A DNA stretch of 64,000 nt from Microbulbifer sp. HZ11. Its GTDB lineage: Bacteria; Pseudomonadota; Gammaproteobacteria; Pseudomonadales; Cellvibrionaceae. How positions within the stretch are numbered: the first letter of the stretch is position 1; each line of letters starts with the position of its first letter. The DNA lies in assembly GCF_000708675.1 (NCBI RefSeq), contig NZ_JELR01000002.1, positions 248,001-312,000 of the forward strand, written 5' to 3'. The position numbers and the translations under genes are program-made. This document shows, in pieces, positions 27,059-34,272 of this stretch. The notes under the pieces were generated by a model. The model was not told the DNA's origin and did no database searches. It saw only the letters and a program-made list of their open reading frames with translations.

Positions 27059-28282
27059 CTAAACGCGATGATCGCGAATACTGGCGACCAGCATTTTTCC
27101 AATGCCATATATCAGCAGCAGTATCACAGCCAGGCTGGCGAGGTTGTACAGTTTATGCGGGTATTCTGCTTCCTCTGCCACGGAAGGCTGACTGATAACC
27201 ATCAGGTGCTTGAGCCTGCCTGAGGCTTCCATACGCGCCGTTTCCAGCGCCGTCAGTGATGCCTGATACGCATCCATCGCAAACTGGAGGTCTAGCTCCA
27301 GATTTTGAAAATGGGCGTTGAGGCTGTTTAGCCGCTCTTCACCGTCGTCGGCGGAGACGCCCACCAAGCGCACTTTTTCCGCTTCAATCTGTTGCTCGAT
27401 CGAATGGATTTCCGCCTGTAATGAAACCACCTGAGACGAGTCCGCATGGAGATAGGTTTTTGCGGCCGTGAGCTTGGCGCGCCGCTCGGCAAGTGTGGCC
27501 TCCAGGCTCTGGATAATGGCACTGATACCTTTGGTCAGCTCTTCCGGGCTGACGACCTTATTGCGGTTCTGAAAATCCAGAATACTCTGCTTACTAGTGC
27601 GCAGTTTGGCCTGTGCCAACTCGAGTTCAGTGCGCACAAACGCCACCTGCTTGTCCGCCAGCTGATTACTGATGGCGTTGACAAAATCCTCGGATTTACG
27701 CACCACGGTATCGACCAGCTTGCGTGCGAACTCCGGTTCAAATGCCTGCATTTCGATGGTGATGATTCCGGTGGTTTCATCGTGCCCGATCGCAATATGG
27801 TTGCGGTAATACTCCAGGTAATCTTCCTGGGTGGCATCGACCGCAAGGCGGGAGAACACATCGTAACGGTCGCTTTTGTAGTAATCGGCCAGCTCCAGGG
27901 TTTCATCGAGGAACAGCGCCATATCCAGCGACTGGATGTAGTTCACAACAAGAAAGGCATCCTGGTTATCCGACCCCATACCGGGCACCAGAAACCCCAG
28001 CGTTGAGGACATATTCGGGGTGCTGCTGTTGTCCTTGACGATCAACTGAGTGATGCTGACATAGCGATCAGAAACCCAGAACAGATAGTAACCGCTTACC
28101 ACAAGCAACGGCATAAGCACCACCAGAGCAATGCCACCGAAGCGTTTTACCCACGCGGGGCTCCGGCCACTGCCGGTAACGGTCAGCCGCTGAATAATGC
28201 CGTTCGTGGTTTTGGCCGCATGCTTCTGTTTAGCAACGCTTGCGCTTGCATCACAGTCCATTTTTTCAATAGTACTTTCCAT
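27059..28282 (-). CDS. kpsE: Capsule export inner-membrane/periplasmic adaptor KpsE
   Basis: Polysaccharide co-polymerase-type adaptor linking the KpsMT ABC transporter to KpsD. 407 aa with a membrane helix near each end (about residues 47-68, FGGIALVVLMPLLVVSGYYLFW; about 378-398, YNLASLAVILLLIYGIGKML). The long periplasmic region between them is rich in coiled-coil heptads (for example LAQAKLRTSKQSILDFQNRNK and VSLQAEIHSIEQQIEAEKVRL). The N-terminal cytoplasmic tail, about 45 residues, is longer than usual. It is co-transcribed with kpsT and kpsD (10-20 bp spacing). Confidence 0.9.
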   Translation of the reverse strand: MESTIEKMDCDASASVAKQKHAAKTTNGIIQRLTVTGSGRSPAWVKRFGGIALVVLMPLLVVSGYYLFWVSDRYVSITQLIVKDNSSTPNMSSTLGFLVPGMGSDNQDAFLVVNYIQSLDMALFLDETLELADYYKSDRYDVFSRLAVDATQEDYLEYYRNHIAIGHDETTGIITIEMQAFEPEFARKLVDTVVRKSEDFVNAISNQLADKQVAFVRTELELAQAKLRTSKQSILDFQNRNKVVSPEELTKGISAIIQSLEATLAERRAKLTAAKTYLHADSSQVVSLQAEIHSIEQQIEAEKVRLVGVSADDGEERLNSLNAHFQNLELDLQFAMDAYQASLTALETARMEASGRLKHLMVISQPSVAEEAEYPHKLYNLASLAVILLLIYGIGKMLVASIRDHRV

Positions 28283-28302
28283 AACAACTCTTGCCAGGCT
28301 TC

Positions 28303-28998
28303 TTATGCCGGTTGCTTCGGCGCGCCCTGTGCGGGTTTCGGGATACCCTGCTGGTAAAGGCGGATAGCCTCTTCCACCGTATCAAAAATCTGCAGCCCCG
28401 AAGGGCCGAGATAGAGGCCAACATCGCAGTTTTTCTTCAAAAGAGGCATGGCGTGCGCCACGATAATGAAGTTGGCTGTTTTTCGTTTCTCTTCGATTAC
28501 CTGTTCACATTTGTGCTTGAAGTGCGCATCCCCCACCGACATCACCTCATCCACCAGGTAATAATCGAAATCCACAGCAATACTCAGGCCAAATGCGAGT
28601 CTCGAACGCATGCCCGAGGAGTAACTTTTTACTGGTGCGTCAAAGTAGTCGCCTATTTCTGCAAACTCCTGCACGCGATCCAGCACTTTGCGCTTGGCGC
28701 TACCCCAGATCCCGTGAATACCGCAGACAAATGCGGCATTCTCGCGGCCAGTCATACTCCCCTGAAAGCCACCGGATAGCCCCATGGGCCAGGATATCCG
28801 CTGATCTGTAATCACGTGCCCGGAGTCTGGGTAATCAATACCGCCCATGATCCGCAGGAGCGTTGATTTGCCGGCGCCATTTCGCCCCAGGATGCCGATG
28901 TTTTTTCCCTCGGGGAAAAAGGCATTCACGTTTTTAAACAACACCTTGCGCCCCGCCGGGGTACGGAATGACTTTGTCAGGTCGCGCAACTCGATCAT
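28303..28998 (-). CDS. kpsT: Capsule ABC transporter ATPase KpsT
   Basis: ATPase of the group 2 capsule exporter, 231 aa. Walker A is GRNGAGKSTLL, the signature motif is YSSGMRSRLAFGLSIA, Walker B is DYYLVDEVMSVGD, and the switch His is in IIVAHAM. The start is the ATG overlapping the kpsM stop (ATGA), which matches KpsT length; the frame stays open far upstream but that part lies inside kpsM in another frame. It acts with KpsM at the cytoplasmic membrane. Confidence 0.95.
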   Translation of the reverse strand: MIELRDLTKSFRTPAGRKVLFKNVNAFFPEGKNIGILGRNGAGKSTLLRIMGGIDYPDSGHVITDQRISWPMGLSGGFQGSMTGRENAAFVCGIHGIWGSAKRKVLDRVQEFAEIGDYFDAPVKSYSSGMRSRLAFGLSIAVDFDYYLVDEVMSVGDAHFKHKCEQVIEEKRKTANFIIVAHAMPLLKKNCDVGLYLGPSGLQIFDTVEEAIRLYQQGIPKPAQGAPKQPA

Positions 28999-29786
28999 TG
29001 GCTGCGCACCAGATCGCGCCATTGACTGCGGTACACCAGCAGCCCAAATGCGAGCATGGTCAGCGAGCTCATGGCCAGATACGGCAGATTTGCAAACATC
29101 CCGTGGAAACTCGCAAACAACCCTTCGCGGGTAAGTTCGATCATATGCAGTATCGGGTTCCACGACAGGTAACCGTGGTATTCCTCTGGCACCTGCTCCA
29201 GGGAAAAGAACACACCGGAAATAAAATACAGCGGGCGCACGATCATGGGGGCAAAACGGGCAGCCTCTGGAAACTTGGTGCCAACGACGCACATGGTCAG
29301 GCTGATCCCCAGGCAAAAGCCCAGAAATAGCAGATTGATCACCACCAGTAGTAGGAAGTCGTTGAAGCGCGCACTGATGCCAAACCAGGCGAGAATGCCC
29401 AACAGGACAACAAGGCTGAACAGGTAGATGGCGAACTCGAGCAGTACACGAGTGAGCACCGCATCAAATGGGCGCAGCTGGCGGTAATTGAACAGACCGC
29501 GGTTGGACTCGACCGCAGCCAGCCCTTTATTGAAGCAGCTACTGAAAAAGATAAATGGGGCAATGCCACCCAACATGAACAGCATGGTGGGGATGCCGGG
29601 ATAAAACTCTCGCCCCAGAAAGCTGAAGATGGCAGCCAACACCATGATGTGCATAGCTGGCTCCAACAACACCCACGCATAGCCGAGACGCCACTTGCCG
29701 AAGCGGGTCTTCATCTCGCGAATCAGCAGCGCGCGGATGACATCGCGCTGGATCAACCAGGGGTTATGTTGTGTGGCTGGGCCCAT
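28995..29786 (-). CDS. kpsM: Capsule ABC transporter permease KpsM
   Basis: Membrane component of the group 2 capsule exporter, ABC-2 type, 263 aa. The N-terminal cytoplasmic IREMKTRFGKWRLGYAWVLLEP is the family hallmark. About six hydrophobic segments follow, including HIMVLAAIFSFLG, MLFMLGGIAPFIFF, YLFSLVVLLGILAWFG, LLVVINLLFLGFCLGISL and YFISGVFFSL. It is the first gene of the minus-strand capsule locus and overlaps kpsT by 4 nt. An ops-like element lies 150 bp upstream. Confidence 0.95.
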   Translation of the reverse strand: MGPATQHNPWLIQRDVIRALLIREMKTRFGKWRLGYAWVLLEPAMHIMVLAAIFSFLGREFYPGIPTMLFMLGGIAPFIFFSSCFNKGLAAVESNRGLFNYRQLRPFDAVLTRVLLEFAIYLFSLVVLLGILAWFGISARFNDFLLLVVINLLFLGFCLGISLTMCVVGTKFPEAARFAPMIVRPLYFISGVFFSLEQVPEEYHGYLSWNPILHMIELTREGLFASFHGMFANLPYLAMSSLTMLAFGLLVYRSQWRDLVRSQ

Positions 29787-30012
29787 GAGGTCTTAACGTA
29801 TTTATTGAACGACCGTACAAAATTTGTACCGAAGGCACCCCTGAATGATTAATTTCATTATTTGAGATATTCGTCTCAATTACGGGAGGACTTCATTCTG
29901 AAACTGTGACGCAGGTTTGCGAAAAGACGCGTCAGATTCTACCGCAACTTGGATGCAGGAAACACCTGTAACTCAATTACAAATGATTACAGTGATACGG
30001 AAAAATACTTGT
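29787..30012. other. Leader region upstream of kpsM
   Basis: Untranslated 5' flank of the capsule locus. Besides the ops-like element (29936-29952) it contains a perfect palindrome GTACAAAATTTGTAC at 29815-29829, 28 bp before the kpsM ATG, and an inverted repeat TGAGA-N6-TCTCA around 29862-29877. No reliable -35/-10 pair can be picked; the AT-rich stretch at 29970-30010 is the likely promoter zone. Confidence 0.5.
29936..29952 (-). promoter_or_regulatory. ops/JUMPstart-like element (RfaH recruitment) upstream of kpsM
   Basis: The minus strand reads CCAAGTTGCGGTAGAAT, matching the 3' end of the JUMPstart element (CCARGGGCGGTAG-nn-T) at most positions, including the GCGGTAG core and the downstream T. 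RfaH joins RNA polymerase at this element and prevents early termination in long polysaccharide operons. Location about 150 bp before kpsM is where such an element is expected. rfaH itself is not in the window. Confidence 0.5.
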
Positions 30013-30058
30013 GGGCAGCACTGCCAAATCAAAAAAGGCCGTATCCCTTTCGGATGCG
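30013..30058. repeat. Left copy of a 46-bp direct repeat (broken terminator copy)
   Basis: Matches 30212-30260 with few differences, exactly 200 bp apart at the shared CTGCCAAATCAAAAAAGGCC block. The left copy keeps only the first arm of the tRNA-Ala terminator hairpin; after CGGATGCG the sequence diverges, so the second arm is missing. Confidence 0.8.
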
Positions 30059-30211
30059 CGCCACTTCCACTGAGGGCCTTGTTGCGAATTCATTGTTCAT
30101 CTGCGCGGGATGATTCGCAGGCCAAGCCTGCTCACCCCTGCGGGGTCGCCCGGGTACGGGCGCTCTGCGTCGCCTGCGGCTCCTTGTGAACCGGGGCTTT
30201 GCCTCAATCCC
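30059..30211. other. GC-rich insert between two terminator copies
   Basis: Non-coding stretch with nested inverted repeats, for example GGCC-TTG-TTGCGAAT near 30076 against ATTCGCAGGCC near 30114, and CCTGCGGGG / CCCGGGTACGGGC segments. It resembles REP-type palindromic clusters of pseudomonads in style but was not matched to a defined family. No convincing ORF. Confidence 0.4.
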
Positions 30212-30260
30212 GGGCAGCCCCTGCCAAATCAAAAAAGGCCGCACCCTTTCGGATGCGGCC
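30212..30260. repeat. Right copy of the 46-bp direct repeat
   Basis: Partner of 30013-30058. This copy contains the complete hairpin used as the tRNA-Ala terminator. The duplication may mark an old recombination between tandem tRNA transcription units. Confidence 0.75.
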
Positions 30261-30270
30261 TTTTTTGATT
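30226..30270 (-). terminator. Rho-independent terminator of tRNA-Ala
   Basis: The hairpin arms AAATCAAAAAAGGCCGCA and TGCGGCCTTTTTTGATTT pair over nearly 18 bp with a 10-nt loop CCCTTTCGGA. The T6 tract lies in the appropriate arm on both strands. It directly follows the CCA end of the tRNA. Confidence 0.9.
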
Positions 30271-30346
30271 TGGTGGAGCTAAGCGGGATCGAACCGCTGA
30301 CCTCAACACTGCCAGTGTTGCGCTCTCCCAGCTGAGCTATAGCCCC
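30271..30346 (-). tRNA. tRNA-Ala (anticodon GGC)
   Basis: The 76-nt minus-strand sequence starts GGGGCTATAGCTCAGCTGGG, has the anticodon loop CTGGCAG (GGC at 30313-30311), the T-loop GGTTCGATCCC and an encoded CCA end. Acceptor arms GGGGCTA/TAGCTCC pair with one G-U type mismatch region. It reads codon GCC (and GCU). Confidence 0.97.
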
Positions 30347-30388
30347 AAAGTTGCTTTCTTGCTGAGGTTTCCCTCGAAAGCGGGGCGC

Positions 30389-30416
30389 ATTTTAACAGTG
30401 CCCCGCTTGCTGTCAA
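30389..30416 (-). promoter_or_regulatory. Promoter of tRNA-Ala
   Basis: On the minus strand, a perfect -35 TTGACA (30416-30411), a 16-bp spacer and -10 TAAAAT (30394-30389) are followed by a GC-rich discriminator, GCGCCCCGC, typical of stringently controlled stable-RNA promoters. Confidence 0.85.
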
Positions 30417-30468
30417 CAAGAAAAATAACTTTTTAATCAAATAGTTAGCCGCAAGCTTGAACGGTCAG

Positions 30469-31380
30469 TCAGGCCACGGTGGCCGCCGGCGATTTCTGGC
30501 TGGCGAGGAACTGCTGCAGACCAGCACCGACCTCTGCATGATGCAGGCCGTACTCAAACTGGGCTTTCATGTAACCAAGCTTGTTACCACAGTCGTGACT
30601 GTGCCCAACAATACGGTAAGCATCGACGGTCTGGATTTTGAGCAACTCATCAATGGCGTCGGTCAACTGGATTTCACCGCCAGCACCGGGAGCGGTACTC
30701 TCCAGCAACGCCCAGATTTGCGCGGGCAACACGTAGCGACCAACAACCGCCATATTGGAAGGCGCCGAGTCCACATCGGGCTTTTCAACCATCCCGTCAA
30801 TCTTGGCGACACCGCCAACTTTCAGGTCCGCCCCCAGGCAATCCACAACGCCGTACTTGCTCACTTCGGCCCAATCCACCGACTCCACCATAATCTGGCT
30901 GGCCCTGGTCTGCTCGAAGTTGCGTACCATGGCGGCGAGATTGGTGGCGCTCAGGTCTGACGCATACTGATCCACCAGAACATCTGGCAACAATACGGCG
31001 AATGGGTTGTCGCCCACTACCGGGCGCGCGCAGGCTATGGCGTGACCAAGGCCCTTGGCTTCTGCCTGACGCACGGATATGACGGTGACATCTTTGGGGA
31101 CAATGGAGCGGACTTCATCCAACAACTGACGCTTCAGGCGGTTTTCCAACTGGGCTTCCAGCTCGAAGGAGGTATCGAAGTGGTTTTCGATGGCATTTTT
31201 ACTGGCGTGGGTAACCAGTACGATTTCTTTGATTCCGGCCGCGACCGCTTCGCTGACCACATATTGAATCAGAGGCTTGTCGACGATTGGCAGCATTTCT
31301 TTAGGAATTGCTTTGGTGGCCGGCAACATACGCGTCCCCAGGCCAGCTACCGGTATGACCGCCTTCTTTACTGAACTCAT
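30469..31380 (-). CDS. galU: UTP-glucose-1-phosphate uridylyltransferase
   Basis: Makes UDP-glucose for capsule, LPS and other glycans; cytoplasmic. 303 aa with the signature [35 protein letters not shown] at the N-terminus, [11 protein letters not shown] in the middle and [24 protein letters not shown]. The ribosome-binding site AAGGA lies 6-7 nt before the ATG. No obvious terminator separates it from tRNA-Ala downstream. A TGTGA-N6-TCACA palindrome overlaps the predicted promoter, suggesting cAMP-CRP (Vfr)-type control. It is not part of the capsule operon but supplies it. Confidence 0.95.
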   Translation of the reverse strand: MSSVKKAVIPVAGLGTRMLPATKAIPKEMLPIVDKPLIQYVVSEAVAAGIKEIVLVTHASKNAIENHFDTSFELEAQLENRLKRQLLDEVRSIVPKDVTVISVRQAEAKGLGHAIACARPVVGDNPFAVLLPDVLVDQYASDLSATNLAAMVRNFEQTRASQIMVESVDWAEVSKYGVVDCLGADLKVGGVAKIDGMVEKPDVDSAPSNMAVVGRYVLPAQIWALLESTAPGAGGEIQLTDAIDELLKIQTVDAYRIVGHSHDCGNKLGYMKAQFEYGLHHAEVGAGLQQFLASQKSPAATVA

Positions 31381-31441
31381 TGTTTTTCCTTTTGCACTAA
31401 AAATACTGGTCGGCTCGTCCTTTAACCCGCCGTAAGGAGGA

Positions 31442-31472
31442 ATTCTAACCCGACAATGTGACAGGCGTCACA
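31442..31472 (-). promoter_or_regulatory. Predicted galU promoter with CRP-like palindrome
   Basis: TGTGA-CAGGCG-TCACA at 31457-31472 is a perfect CRP/Vfr-type palindrome. On the minus strand it contains the -35-like GTGACG, and TAGAAT (31447-31442) fits as -10. Because the site covers the -35 region, binding would more simply repress than activate, unless another transcription start is used. Confidence 0.5.
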
Positions 31473-31550
31473 CATAAGGTGGGTCGAGATTACACTCCGG
31501 TTTCATTTTTGCTCAACACTACCGGAAATCGGCTTACCAATGTACAGGCA

Positions 31551-31584
31551 AAAAAAATGCCACCCGGGTTGAACGGGTGGCATT
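31551..31584 (-). terminator. Rho-independent terminator downstream of gltX
   Basis: An 11-bp stem AATGCCACCCG/CGGGTGGCATT with a 7-nt loop is followed, on the minus strand, by T7. It lies about 255 bp past the gltX stop, beyond a repeat-bearing stretch, and insulates galU from gltX transcription. Confidence 0.85.
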
Positions 31585-31839
31585 GATTGAGTGGGCTGGA
31601 CTCTCACCTGTAGATGTCTGGTGACGGGCAAGTGAGAGGGCACCATCCCGGCGCAGAGCCTGTGCCGGACTTGATCTGGTATCGGGGCCCAGAGTTCCGT
31701 GGAGCTGGATCCCGGGTCGAGCCCGGGATGACGACGTTAAGCGCGCGGTATGACGAAGCAAGCTCGCGGTATGACGAAGTACACGCGCGGAATGACGGAG
31801 TCAGCCGCGCGGGAGGGCGTGGGTAAATACGACGGGGTC
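31585..31839. repeat. Repeat-bearing 3' flank of gltX
   Basis: This 255-bp non-coding stretch carries a copy of the dispersed palindrome (CCCGGGTCGAGCCCGGGATGACGACG, about 31709-31735, given here as one motif in two halves CCCGGGTCGAG and CCCGGGATGACGACG) and a degenerate copy at about 31647-31690. Three short direct repeats of the form GCGGTATGACGAAG / GCGGAATGACGGAG follow at about 31744-31800. The repeats run almost to the gltX stop, as at deaD and rfbC. Confidence 0.6.
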
Positions 31840-33315
31840 TTAACCCAGCGCAGCGTATTCCTTTTCCCAGCGCTTGAGCACCTTTTTGCCGGCACCACCC
31901 AGAACATCAATGGCCTGGCGCAGACGGGCGCGACTGAGGTCGGGGCCCAGCAGATCCATGGCGTCCATGACCGAGAAAGAAGCCGTGGTTCCACTGATGG
32001 CGACAAACAGCGGCGCATTGAAGTCCTTCAGTTTTACGTCCATCTGCGTGGACAGCTCTTTCACCGCAGCGAAGATGTTGTCTTTGCTCCAGCTACGCAG
32101 GGCCTCCAGGCGCCACAACGCGAACTGCAGCAGTTTCTTCTGCTCGTCCAGCTCCAACTTATTGCTGGCGAAGCTCTCTTCGGTCAGCGGCAGTTTGCCG
32201 GAGGCGAGGAAGCTGACCAGAGGGGCGAAATCGCCGAAGGTTTCCATTCGACCTTTGGCGTGCGGTAGAACCTTGAGCAGGTTTTCGCGATTGAGCAGCC
32301 ACTGCTGCAGACGATCTGCCAGCTGCGCGTCTTCCAGTTCACGAATCCACAGGCCGTTGAGCCAGCTCAGTTTCTCCACATCAAACACCGGGCCGCCGAG
32401 GGACACACGCTTGATATCGAAGTGCTTGAGCATTTCGTCCAGGGTGAACTTCTCGCTCTCATCCGGCATGGACCAGCCCATGCGCCCCAGGTAGTTCAAC
32501 AGGGCTTCGGGCATAAAGCCGGCGCGCTGGTAATACAGGATGGAAGTGGGGTTCTTGCGCTTGGACAGTTTGGTCTTGTCCGGGTTGCGCAGCAACGGCA
32601 GGTGGCAGAGCACCGGCATTTCCCAGCCGAAGTATTCGTACAGCAGCTTGTGCTTGGGGGCGGAGTTGATCCACTCCTCCCCCCGCAGTACGTGGGTGAT
32701 CTCCATCAGGTGGTCGTCCACCACGTTGGCCAGATGGTAGGTGGGCATACCGTCGGACTTCAGCAGTACCTGGGCGTCCACCTGGGCCCAGTCGATCTCG
32801 ATGGTGCCGCGCAGCAGGTCTTCCACCACACAGGTGCCGGACTCTGGCACATTCATCCGCACCACATAGGGCTCGCCGGCGGCTTTGCGCTTCTCGACCT
32901 CTTCAGCAGGCAGCGCCAGGTCGCTGGGCTTCAGCGTCGCCTTGCCCGACTCCTGTAATTGCGCGCGCAAGTGATCCAATTCCTCCGCGGTGCGGTAACA
33001 ATGGAAAGCATGCCCGTTGGCGACCAGTTCGTCGCAGTATTTTTTGTAGATATCGCCCCGTTCACTCTGGCGATAAGGGCCGTGAGGGCCACCCACATCG
33101 GGGCCTTCCTGCCAGTCGAGCCCCAACCAGCGGAGGCTGTCGAGAATGGCCTGCTCGGACTCCGGGGTGCTGCGCGCCTGATCGGTATCTTCGATACGCA
33201 GTACAAACTGGCCACCCTGGGCCTGAGCGAAGCACTGGTTGAACAGGGCGATGTAGGCGGTGCCTACATGGGGATCACCGGTGGGTGAAGGCGCGATACG
33301 AGTTCTAACGGTCAT
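31840..33315 (-). CDS. gltX: Glutamyl-tRNA synthetase
   Basis: Class I aminoacyl-tRNA synthetase charging tRNA-Glu, 491 aa, cytoplasmic. The HIGH motif appears as [13 protein letters not shown] after APSPTGDP, and KMSKS as [27 protein letters not shown] and [23 protein letters not shown] are further family blocks. It is discriminating or non-discriminating GluRS of normal length; no truncation. Monocistronic. The 3' side carries dispersed repeats and then a strong terminator. Confidence 0.97.
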   Translation of the reverse strand: MTVRTRIAPSPTGDPHVGTAYIALFNQCFAQAQGGQFVLRIEDTDQARSTPESEQAILDSLRWLGLDWQEGPDVGGPHGPYRQSERGDIYKKYCDELVANGHAFHCYRTAEELDHLRAQLQESGKATLKPSDLALPAEEVEKRKAAGEPYVVRMNVPESGTCVVEDLLRGTIEIDWAQVDAQVLLKSDGMPTYHLANVVDDHLMEITHVLRGEEWINSAPKHKLLYEYFGWEMPVLCHLPLLRNPDKTKLSKRKNPTSILYYQRAGFMPEALLNYLGRMGWSMPDESEKFTLDEMLKHFDIKRVSLGGPVFDVEKLSWLNGLWIRELEDAQLADRLQQWLLNRENLLKVLPHAKGRMETFGDFAPLVSFLASGKLPLTEESFASNKLELDEQKKLLQFALWRLEALRSWSKDNIFAAVKELSTQMDVKLKDFNAPLFVAISGTTASFSVMDAMDLLGPDLSRARLRQAIDVLGGAGKKVLKRWEKEYAALG

Positions 33316-33653
33316 TGGAATCCTGTTGTTAGGCGAGTGACTAATAACTATATAAAGGAAGAAAGACTTTTACGGCGCGCGATTATATCGCTGGAGAAAG
33401 ATCAACGCACCGACGATTGGGGCGGGTGACGCAACACCTGTACAAGCTGACCGGCAGAACAGTCTCGACCAAAGTGAAAATTTCTTTAGAAAATTTCTGT
33501 GACTAAATTCACAAAGTTGGTATGATCGCACCACAGTCGGCGAGATTGGTGAATTTTCCGCCAATTTGCTGTAGTCGACGCCAGGGCATACCCAACACAA
33601 TGCCCAGCCACAACGACAACACTATCGCACTTAAGAGTTCAGGGAGTCCCATA
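33316..33653. other. Divergent regulatory region between gltX and the pilin gene
   Basis: 338 bp without a gene. It contains the pilin promoter/CRP-like site (33498-33526), a direct repeat of GAAAATTTCT at about 33476 and 33490, and a good ribosome-binding site AGGGAG (33641-33646) before the pilin ATG. Nothing definite was found for the gltX promoter beyond an AT-rich ACTATATAAAGG segment. Confidence 0.6.
33498..33526 (+). promoter_or_regulatory. Predicted pilin promoter with CRP-like palindrome
   Basis: TGTGA-CTAAAT-TCACA at 33498-33513 is a perfect CRP/Vfr-type palindrome. TATGAT at 33521-33526 fits a -10, with GTGACT (33499-33504) as a 4/6 -35 inside the palindrome at 16-bp spacing. The geometry is nearly the same as at galU. 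Confidence 0.55.
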
Positions 33654-34220
33654 ATGAAAAAGCGTATTGTTGCAATCTCCGCAGCCGCATTTTTCTGCGC
33701 TAACACCTTTGCTGCTACCCAGGGTACAGAAGACAGCGATGCTTCTTCTGGCAGCGTCGACATTACATTGAGCGTGGCATCTACGATCGTCGCCAAAAAC
33801 TTTGACGACATCCCTCTCGATGCCAGCTCCGCGATTGCGGGCCAACCGATTGCCAGCAGTGATCCTTTCTGCGTAGGTGGAGTTGGTTTCGCGCAGTACG
33901 ATGTTGCTTTCGCCAGCGCCAATGGCACCACTGCTCCAACCCCAGCCGCGGAAGCAGTGGCCCCGTTTGAGCTGATCAACAATTCCGACCGTATCAGCTA
34001 CGAAGTTGGCTTCGCCAATGACGCTGCTGCTGCTTCCAGCTCCGTAGATGCAGACGGCACCGGCGCCATTGCAGGCACTTTCGCAAAAGCCGGCGACCTT
34101 ACTTGCAGCGGCGACAACGCCAAGCTGTTCGTTAGCGTTCCTGCGGATCAGTGGGGTTCCACCACTGAGTCTGGTGACTACACCGACACTCTGACAGTCA
34201 CCGTATCCATCGCTGACTGA
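33654..34220 (+). CDS. Major pilin subunit candidate of an alternate chaperone-usher pilus
   Basis: 188-aa secreted protein. The start MKKRIVAISAAAFFCANTFA gives a clear signal peptide with cleavage near AFA-ATQ and has AGGGAG 7 nt upstream. The mature N-terminus GSVDITLSVASTIVAKNFDDIPL alternates hydrophobic residues like a donor strand. The C-terminus SGDYTDTLTVTVSIAD ends in a beta strand like CFA/I-type major subunits. Two Cys residues (FCVGG and LTCSG) could form a disulfide. It is Ala/Ser/Asp-rich, acidic, and directly upstream of the usher. Abundance as major subunit is inferred from position and the intergenic hairpin. Confidence 0.65.
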   Translation: MKKRIVAISAAAFFCANTFAATQGTEDSDASSGSVDITLSVASTIVAKNFDDIPLDASSAIAGQPIASSDPFCVGGVGFAQYDVAFASANGTTAPTPAAEAVAPFELINNSDRISYEVGFANDAAAASSSVDADGTGAIAGTFAKAGDLTCSGDNAKLFVSVPADQWGSTTESGDYTDTLTVTVSIAD

Positions 34221-34233
34221 TTTGAGATGAGCT

Positions 34234-34257
34234 CTCGGCGACCTGGTGGTTGCCGAG
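34234..34257 (+). promoter_or_regulatory. Stem-loop between pilin and usher genes
   Basis: A 9-bp stem CTCGGCGAC/GTTGCCGAG with a 6-nt loop lies 13 bp past the pilin stop and has no T-tract. Such hairpins after major pilin genes often protect the upstream message from decay and reduce expression of the usher. It covers the alternative GTG usher start at 34246. Confidence 0.5.
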
Positions 34258-34272
34258 CGCTTGTACGCCCCG

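Noticed and set aside
28999-29316. Long N-terminal extension of KpsT
   Set aside because: The added frame lies within kpsM on the same strand in another frame and has no ABC-family similarity; the ATG overlapping the kpsM stop fits normal KpsT length.
29917-30189. 90-aa plus-strand ORF upstream of tRNA-Ala
   Set aside because: Covers the kpsM leader and the repeat filler, with no ribosome-binding site or protein-like composition.
30271-30346. tRNA-Ala 3' end as an integrase attachment site
   Set aside because: No integrase is nearby and the direct repeat does not include the tRNA 3' end, so no att duplication is supported.
31614-31826. 70-aa ORF after gltX
   Set aside because: Composed of dispersed-repeat sequence; direct repeats of TATGACGAAG explain the open frame.
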